Positions 55,645-64,000 of a DNA stretch of 64,000 bases are shown here, in pieces. A program made the position numbers and the translations under genes. The notes beneath the pieces are model-generated. The model was not told the DNA's origin and did no database searches. It worked only from the letters and a program-made list of their open reading frames with translations. Positions within the stretch are counted from its first letter, which is position 1. Each line of letters begins with the position of its first letter. Origin of the DNA: Sipunculus nudus (Eukaryota > Annelida > Sipuncula > Golfingiida > Sipunculidae); NCBI GenBank assembly GCA_026874595.1, contig JAPPUL010000064.1:1-64000 (forward strand), given 5' to 3'.

Positions 55645-56683
55645 TGCATATATATATATATATATATATATGTTCATATGTATATAGTTTGTGATTTATA
55701 TATATATATATATATATATACTTATATGTATAGTTATACTTATAACAGTAATAACACTGACACATCATTATATTTTCATCTTTTATTAATAATGTGAAAT
55801 AATCTGATGTATTTTCAGATCCAGAAACTCATTTTCTAAATGTTGGGTGAAGATCAACAGTGACTGAATTCAGAATTGCTGTTTTGCCCAGACACCATGC
55901 ATGCAGGCATTGGAAATGAAGACAGTCATCAGGCAACAATATTCACTACAGACTCTTGTTTCATCAATTTCTTAGAGTCAGGTATCCATGACACTGTACT
56001 TCCAGAGTACTTTTCAGCATATTTTATTATAAACCTGACTGTCCAGGTTGGATGGACCCAGACACCAAAACTATATTGAAAATCATGCTTTTTTTTCTAA
56101 GTCTGACATAATCAGAGCATATCAGATATGTCTCCCACACAATTTGGTCTTTAATAACATATCAGGGGTATTAGATATTAGCACTAAGTAAATAGTGCCT
56201 CAGATGTAGAAAAGTGAGATAAATTTAGAATAATTGCAGAATGATATTTGATTTTTCACAGTGGCCACTGTCAGGTATACCGCACTAGATAATGTGATAG
56301 TTATAGGGCTCTGAAATATTATTTTTTAGTGATAGGGTCCTGTAACTTTGAATTCTGATAGCGCTTTCATGCCATTATAGTTTGCTTTCATGTAAATAGG
56401 GGGCAAAAAAAATTGTGTATCTTAAGGTCACGTGGTCCTATTTGTTTACATGACCTGGGGTCACCAAGCCCTGAACCTGAAGGAGAGAAGTAAATGGTCT
56501 GGCTTTCTCTGGTTGGCTCTAGCCATCATGTGCTGGAGCATCAAAAACACCCCATTGTTTGATTTTTAAGTATGTTAAGCATAATTTCCAATAAAATTGA
56601 CAGTATTGGTCAATTTTTTAAAAATCTATGGCCAATCAAAGAGATGTTGTCCAAATGCTTGTTTGGGACTGCTTGGTGGGGTA
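54584..56683 (+). repeat. Repeat unit 27
   Basis: 2,100 bp; reference tract lengths. Confidence 0.98.
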
Positions 56684-57695
56684 TTTTGGGCTTCACTGCA
56701 TTCGGGCCAGGATGGTTAAAAAATGAGATACACAAGCCCCCTTTTTCTTGGTCTTGTTTGACTGGAGAAACAACAAATTCTCAGGTAAAAAAAAGTTTAA
56801 TATCAGAATTTATTTTGAAAATTATTTTAAAGAGGCCCAAACCTCAGGTGTTTTATAGATGTTATATAGGGAAAATAAATACAGCCACGTGTCCTTCACA
56901 AAAACCTGTCTTTACAATGTGGATGATAATACAGGCTGATCGCTGCCACAAAATTGTGCCTGAACTGATGTTCAGAGTCTTTTCAGCTTATTCAAGTACT
57001 ATATTCTTTATTTCCAGGCTGTTTTTATGAGAAAAACTTGGTTTTGGGAAGCGGATTCCTGACAGGTAAGAAACATGAACTGTCACTCTATCTTCATACC
57101 ATAACAAGACTGGATTACAATTCTAGGGCTAATTTCAATAGGTAAACAACACTTTTTGGTGCCAGATTTGTGTCGGCATTTCACTGGGAGTGGTGCGGAT
57201 GACTTTTAGGGTGAATGACCGTATGGGGGGGGGGGGGGGGGGGGCAGAATGATAAGGTAACAGGGGAACAGGTGGGGGGGGGGGGGGGTAGAAGAGAGGA
57301 AATTTTCTACTTTTGGTTCATGACTGGGTATACACACACACACATATATATGTAAATATATAATTATTTATTTATTTATAGTCCCCCATTTGTTTGCCCC
57401 CCATTTGTTTGCCAAATTTGATGTTGCCAAATATCTTGACATACCATGTTTCTGTATATCATGCTTTATTTTTACATTGATTTTGTGCATGTTGACTCAT
57501 TGCAAAAAAAAACATGGTGTAGTTAAAATGTGTCATTTGGTGAATTTAATGGCCTCAATGAATAAAAAACAATGGTATATGGCCAGTATGTGCAGTATTG
57601 TATAACAGCAGGCTCGAATAATTTCCCATGATTAGCATTTTCCCTATTTGACAGCATGGATTAACTGTCACCAGTAATTGAGTGTGTGTATTTAA

Positions 57696-57744
<49 letters not shown>

Positions 57745-58783
57745 TGCATATATATATATATATATATATATGTTCATATGTATATAGTTTGTGATTTATA
57801 TATATATATATATATATATACTTATATGTATAGTTATACTTATAACAGTAATAACACTGACACATCATTATATTTTCATCTTTTATTAATAATGTGAAAT
57901 AATCTGATGTATTTTCAGATCCAGAAACTCATTTTCTAAATGTTGGGTGAAGATCAACAGTGACTGAATTCAGAATTGCTGTTTTGCCCAGACACCATGC
58001 ATGCAGGCATTGGAAATGAAGACAGTCATCAGGCAACAATATTCACTACAGACTCTTGTTTCATCAATTTCTTAGAGTCAGGTATCCATGACACTGTACT
58101 TCCAGAGTACTTTTCAGCATATTTTATTATAAACCTGACTGTCCAGGTTGGATGGACCCAGACACCAAAACTATATTGAAAATCATGCTTTTTTTTCTAA
58201 GTCTGACATAATCAGAGCATATCAGATATGTCTCCCACACAATTTGGTCTTTAATAACATATCAGGGGTATTAGATATTAGCACTAAGTAAATAGTGCCT
58301 CAGATGTAGAAAAGTGAGATAAATTTAGAATAATTGCAGAATGATATTTGATTTTTCACAGTGGCCACTGTCAGGTATACCGCACTAGATAATGTGATAG
58401 TTATAGGGCTCTGAAATATTATTTTTTAGTGATAGGGTCCTGTAACTTTGAATTCTGATAGCGCTTTCATGCCATTATAGTTTGCTTTCATGTAAATAGG
58501 GGGCAAAAAAAATTGTGTATCTTAAGGTCACGTGGTCCTATTTGTTTACATGACCTGGGGTCACCAAGCCCTGAACCTGAAGGAGAGAAGTAAATGGTCT
58601 GGCTTTCTCTGGTTGGCTCTAGCCATCATGTGCTGGAGCATCAAAAACACCCCATTGTTTGATTTTTAAGTATGTTAAGCATAATTTCCAATAAAATTGA
58701 CAGTATTGGTCAATTTTTTAAAAATCTATGGCCAATCAAAGAGATGTTGTCCAAATGCTTGTTTGGGACTGCTTGGTGGGGTA
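56684..58783 (+). repeat. Repeat unit 28
   Basis: 2,100 bp; reference tract lengths. Confidence 0.98.
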
Positions 58784-59795
58784 TTTTGGGCTTCACTGCA
58801 TTCGGGCCAGGATGGTTAAAAAATGAGATACACAAGCCCCCTTTTTCTTGGTCTTGTTTGACTGGAGAAACAACAAATTCTCAGGTAAAAAAAAGTTTAA
58901 TATCAGAATTTATTTTGAAAATTATTTTAAAGAGGCCCAAACCTCAGGTGTTTTATAGATGTTATATAGGGAAAATAAATACAGCCACGTGTCCTTCACA
59001 AAAACCTGTCTTTACAATGTGGATGATAATACAGGCTGATCGCTGCCACAAAATTGTGCCTGAACTGATGTTCAGAGTCTTTTCAGCTTATTCAAGTACT
59101 ATATTCTTTATTTCCAGGCTGTTTTTATGAGAAAAACTTGGTTTTGGGAAGCGGATTCCTGACAGGTAAGAAACATGAACTGTCACTCTATCTTCATACC
59201 ATAACAAGACTGGATTACAATTCTAGGGCTAATTTCAATAGGTAAACAACACTTTTTGGTGCCAGATTTGTGTCGGCATTTCACTGGGAGTGGTGCGGAT
59301 GACTTTTAGGGTGAATGACCGTATGGGGGGGGGGGGGGGGGGGGCAGAATGATAAGGTAACAGGGGAACAGGTGGGGGGGGGGGGGGGTAGAAGAGAGGA
59401 AATTTTCTACTTTTGGTTCATGACTGGGTATACACACACACACATATATATGTAAATATATAATTATTTATTTATTTATAGTCCCCCATTTGTTTGCCCC
59501 CCATTTGTTTGCCAAATTTGATGTTGCCAAATATCTTGACATACCATGTTTCTGTATATCATGCTTTATTTTTACATTGATTTTGTGCATGTTGACTCAT
59601 TGCAAAAAAAAACATGGTGTAGTTAAAATGTGTCATTTGGTGAATTTAATGGCCTCAATGAATAAAAAACAATGGTATATGGCCAGTATGTGCAGTATTG
59701 TATAACAGCAGGCTCGAATAATTTCCCATGATTAGCATTTTCCCTATTTGACAGCATGGATTAACTGTCACCAGTAATTGAGTGTGTGTATTTAA

Positions 59796-59844
<49 letters not shown>

Positions 59845-60882
59845 TGCATATATATATATATATATATATATGTTCATATGTATATAGTTTGTGATTTATA
59901 TATATATATATATATATATACTTATATGTATAGTTATACTTATAACAGTAATAACACTGACACATCATTATATTTTCATCTTTTATTAATAATGTGAAAT
60001 AATCTGATGTATTTTCAGATCCAGAAACTCATTTTCTAAATGTTGGGTGAAGATCAACAGTGACTGAATTCAGAATTGCTGTTTTGCCCAGACACCATGC
60101 ATGCAGGCATTGGAAATGAAGACAGTCATCAGGCAACAATATTCACTACAGACTCTTGTTTCATCAATTTCTTAGAGTCAGGTATCCATGACACTGTACT
60201 TCCAGAGTACTTTTCAGCATATTTTATTATAAACCTGACTGTCCAGGTTGGATGGACCCAGACACCAAAACTATATTGAAAATCATGCTTTTTTTTCTAA
60301 GTCTGACATAATCAGAGCATATCAGATATGTCTCCCACACAATTTGGTCTTTAATAACATATCAGGGGTATTAGATATTAGCACTAAGTAAATAGTGCCT
60401 CAGATGTAGAAAAGTGAGATAAATTTAGAATAATTGCAGAATGATATTTGATTTTTCACAGTGGCCACTGTCAGGTATACCGCACTAGATAATGTGATAG
60501 TTATAGGGCTCTGAAATATTATTTTTTAGTGATAGGGTCCTGTAACTTTGAATTCTGATAGCGCTTTCATGCCATTATAGTTTGCTTTCATGTAAATAGG
60601 GGGCAAAAAAAATTGTGTATCTTAAGGTCACGTGGTCCTATTTGTTTACATGACCTGGGGTCACCAAGCCCTGAACCTGAAGGAGAGAAGTAAATGGTCT
60701 GGCTTTCTCTGGTTGGCTCTAGCCATCATGTGCTGGAGCATCAAAAACACCCCATTGTTTGATTTTTAAGTATGTTAAGCATAATTTCCAATAAAATTGA
60801 CAGTATTGTCAATTTTTTAAAAATCTATGGCCAATCAAAGAGATGTTGTCCAAATGCTTGTTTGGGACTGCTTGGTGGGGTA
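58784..60882 (+). repeat. Repeat unit 29, with a 1-bp deletion
   Basis: 2,099 bp. Tract lengths are reference, but one G is missing at 60808/60809: TATTGTCAA here against TATTGGTCAA elsewhere. It disrupts the left arm of the ATTGG/CCAAT hairpin and shifts the frame of the 152-codon open frame, so in this copy only the downstream part, from an ATG-like start near 60843, remains open. Confidence 0.97.
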
Positions 60883-61894
60883 TTTTGGGCTTCACTGCAT
60901 TCGGGCCAGGATGGTTAAAAAATGAGATACACAAGCCCCCTTTTTCTTGGTCTTGTTTGACTGGAGAAACAACAAATTCTCAGGTAAAAAAAAGTTTAAT
61001 ATCAGAATTTATTTTGAAAATTATTTTAAAGAGGCCCAAACCTCAGGTGTTTTATAGATGTTATATAGGGAAAATAAATACAGCCACGTGTCCTTCACAA
61101 AAACCTGTCTTTACAATGTGGATGATAATACAGGCTGATCGCTGCCACAAAATTGTGCCTGAACTGATGTTCAGAGTCTTTTCAGCTTATTCAAGTACTA
61201 TATTCTTTATTTCCAGGCTGTTTTTATGAGAAAAACTTGGTTTTGGGAAGCGGATTCCTGACAGGTAAGAAACATGAACTGTCACTCTATCTTCATACCA
61301 TAACAAGACTGGATTACAATTCTAGGGCTAATTTCAATAGGTAAACAACACTTTTTGGTGCCAGATTTGTGTCGGCATTTCACTGGGAGTGGTGCGGATG
61401 ACTTTTAGGGTGAATGACCGTATGGGGGGGGGGGGGGGGGGGGCAGAATGATAAGGTAACAGGGGAACAGGTGGGGGGGGGGGGGGGTAGAAGAGAGGAA
61501 ATTTTCTACTTTTGGTTCATGACTGGGTATACACACACACACATATATATGTAAATATATAATTATTTATTTATTTATAGTCCCCCATTTGTTTGCCCCC
61601 CATTTGTTTGCCAAATTTGATGTTGCCAAATATCTTGACATACCATGTTTCTGTATATCATGCTTTATTTTTACATTGATTTTGTGCATGTTGACTCATT
61701 GCAAAAAAAAACATGGTGTAGTTAAAATGTGTCATTTGGTGAATTTAATGGCCTCAATGAATAAAAAACAATGGTATATGGCCAGTATGTGCAGTATTGT
61801 ATAACAGCAGGCTCGAATAATTTCCCATGATTAGCATTTTCCCTATTTGACAGCATGGATTAACTGTCACCAGTAATTGAGTGTGTGTATTTAA

Positions 61895-61943
<49 letters not shown>

Positions 61944-62982
61944 TGCATATATATATATATATATATATATGTTCATATGTATATAGTTTGTGATTTATAT
62001 ATATATATATATATATATACTTATATGTATAGTTATACTTATAACAGTAATAACACTGACACATCATTATATTTTCATCTTTTATTAATAATGTGAAATA
62101 ATCTGATGTATTTTCAGATCCAGAAACTCATTTTCTAAATGTTGGGTGAAGATCAACAGTGACTGAATTCAGAATTGCTGTTTTGCCCAGACACCATGCA
62201 TGCAGGCATTGGAAATGAAGACAGTCATCAGGCAACAATATTCACTACAGACTCTTGTTTCATCAATTTCTTAGAGTCAGGTATCCATGACACTGTACTT
62301 CCAGAGTACTTTTCAGCATATTTTATTATAAACCTGACTGTCCAGGTTGGATGGACCCAGACACCAAAACTATATTGAAAATCATGCTTTTTTTTCTAAG
62401 TCTGACATAATCAGAGCATATCAGATATGTCTCCCACACAATTTGGTCTTTAATAACATATCAGGGGTATTAGATATTAGCACTAAGTAAATAGTGCCTC
62501 AGATGTAGAAAAGTGAGATAAATTTAGAATAATTGCAGAATGATATTTGATTTTTCACAGTGGCCACTGTCAGGTATACCGCACTAGATAATGTGATAGT
62601 TATAGGGCTCTGAAATATTATTTTTTAGTGATAGGGTCCTGTAACTTTGAATTCTGATAGCGCTTTCATGCCATTATAGTTTGCTTTCATGTAAATAGGG
62701 GGCAAAAAAAATTGTGTATCTTAAGGTCACGTGGTCCTATTTGTTTACATGACCTGGGGTCACCAAGCCCTGAACCTGAAGGAGAGAAGTAAATGGTCTG
62801 GCTTTCTCTGGTTGGCTCTAGCCATCATGTGCTGGAGCATCAAAAACACCCCATTGTTTGATTTTTAAGTATGTTAAGCATAATTTCCAATAAAATTGAC
62901 AGTATTGGTCAATTTTTTAAAAATCTATGGCCAATCAAAGAGATGTTGTCCAAATGCTTGTTTGGGACTGCTTGGTGGGGTA
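60883..62982 (+). repeat. Repeat unit 30
   Basis: 2,100 bp; reference tract lengths; last complete copy. Confidence 0.98.
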
Positions 62983-64000
62983 TTTTGGGCTTCACTGCAT
63001 TCGGGCCAGGATGGTTAAAAAATGAGATACACAAGCCCCCTTTTTCTTGGTCTTGTTTGACTGGAGAAACAACAAATTCTCAGGTAAAAAAAAGTTTAAT
63101 ATCAGAATTTATTTTGAAAATTATTTTAAAGAGGCCCAAACCTCAGGTGTTTTATAGATGTTATATAGGGAAAATAAATACAGCCACGTGTCCTTCACAA
63201 AAACCTGTCTTTACAATGTGGATGATAATACAGGCTGATCGCTGCCACAAAATTGTGCCTGAACTGATGTTCAGAGTCTTTTCAGCTTATTCAAGTACTA
63301 TATTCTTTATTTCCAGGCTGTTTTTATGAGAAAAACTTGGTTTTGGGAAGCGGATTCCTGACAGGTAAGAAACATGAACTGTCACTCTATCTTCATACCA
63401 TAACAAGACTGGATTACAATTCTAGGGCTAATTTCAATAGGTAAACAACACTTTTTGGTGCCAGATTTGTGTCGGCATTTCACTGGGAGTGGTGCGGATG
63501 ACTTTTAGGGTGAATGACCGTATGGGGGGGGGGGGGGGGGGGGCAGAATGATAAGGTAACAGGGGAACAGGTGGGGGGGGGGGGGGTAGAAGAGAGGAAA
63601 TTTTCTACTTTTGGTTCATGACTGGGTATACACACACACACATATATATGTAAATATATAATTATTTATTTATTTATAGTCCCCCATTTGTTTGCCCCCC
63701 ATTTGTTTGCCAAATTTGATGTTGCCAAATATCTTGACATACCATGTTTCTGTATATCATGCTTTATTTTTACATTGATTTTGTGCATGTTGACTCATTG
63801 CAAAAAAAAACATGGTGTAGTTAAAATGTGTCATTTGGTGAATTTAATGGCCTCAATGAATAAAAAACAATGGTATATGGCCAGTATGTGCAGTATTGTA
63901 TAACAGCAGGCTCGAATAATTTCCCATGATTAGCATTTTCCCTATTTGACAGCATGGATTAACTGTCACCAGTAATTGAGTGTGTGTATTTAAATTTATT
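62983..64000 (+). repeat. Repeat unit 31, cut by the window end
   Basis: The first 1,018 bp of a unit; second G tract 14. The window stops just before the AT-dinucleotide block. Nothing suggests that the array ends here. Confidence 0.98.

Larger units (their letters stand above)
1..64000 (+). repeat. Macrosatellite: tandem array of a 2.1-kb unit, 30.5 copies
   Basis: The sequence at base 1 (beginning TTTTGGGCTTCACTGC) recurs at 2101, 4200, 6298 and so on to 62983, always in the same orientation and with no intervening sequence. Thirty complete units of 2,097-2,100 bp are followed by a partial one. I saw no substitution by eye. Length differences are explained by one G tract (14 or 15), two AT tracts (11 or 12 dinucleotides) and two single-base deletions. 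CpG is strongly depleted (11 in unit 1), as in methylated vertebrate genomes. Both array ends are outside the window. Such homogeneity means recent amplification, intense gene conversion or unequal exchange, or a collapsed or looped assembly. No transposase, reverse transcriptase, terminal inverted repeats or rRNA are visible, so this is neither a recognisable transposon cluster nor rDNA. Confidence 0.99.

Noticed and set aside
1-64000. CRISPR array or bacterial repeat
   Set aside because: The unit is 2.1 kb without short repeats and variable spacers, and composition and splice signals are eukaryotic.
1-64000. Transposon or viral origin of the unit
   Set aside because: I see no transposase, reverse transcriptase, capsid-like frame, terminal inverted repeats or long terminal repeats on either strand.

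Overview
The whole window is one uninterrupted head-to-tail tandem array. The repeat unit is about 2.1 kb (2,097-2,100 bp). There are 30 complete copies and a 1,018-bp partial 31st copy, all in the same orientation. Neither end of the array lies inside the window, so it is longer than 64 kb. The phase used here (unit 1 = base 1) is set by the window and is arbitrary.

The organism is almost certainly a eukaryote with a methylated, CpG-depleted genome, most likely a vertebrate. Unit 1 contains only 11 CpG dinucleotides in 2,100 bp, is AT-rich, carries (AC)n, (AT)n, (TTAT)n and poly-G microsatellites, and has consensus-like splice signals. I see no bacterial genes, rRNA, tRNA, CRISPR array or insertion sequence. 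Long satellites of this kind are often poorly resolved in short-read assemblies, so a long-read assembly (fish or amphibian-like, by inference only) is the likely source.

Copies are almost identical. I found no base substitution by eye, and the translations of the longest open frames agree in every copy except where one base is missing. Unit-length arithmetic places nearly all variation in three simple tracts: a G tract of 14 or 15, and two AT tracts of 11 or 12 dinucleotides. Two isolated 1-bp deletions are also present, near 47728 (unit 23) and 60808 (unit 29). A longer G20 tract, an (AT)18 tract and the A/T homopolymers show no length change. The tract-length pattern partly recurs every six units (about 12.6 kb), which suggests either a young higher-order repeat or reuse of reads in the assembly.

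Layout of one unit, in unit-1 coordinates: 1-101 is the 3' part of an open frame that begins in the previous copy, ending at a donor-like site; 335-382 is a 48-bp candidate exon with good splice signals; 538-605 is a G-quadruplex-prone region (G20, G4, G15); 649-730 holds (AC)6, (AT)4, TTAT repeats and a 15-bp tandem duplication; 731-1018 is plain AT-rich sequence with a poly(A)-signal-like hexamer; 1019-1137 is a triple AT-dinucleotide block able to form cruciforms; 1236-1398 is a second, non-coding candidate exon; 1535-1688 has three short palindromes or hairpins; 1842-1880 is a cluster of E-box, forkhead and nuclear-receptor half-site motifs; 2022-2055 is an ATTGG/CCAAT hairpin containing a full NF-Y-type box; 2070-2082 is a 13-nt match to the start of zebrafish miR-430a.

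No protein-coding gene can be supported. The most economical reading is a recently amplified or strongly homogenised macrosatellite. It may be transcribed on the + strand as a spliced non-coding RNA, but that is inference from motifs alone.
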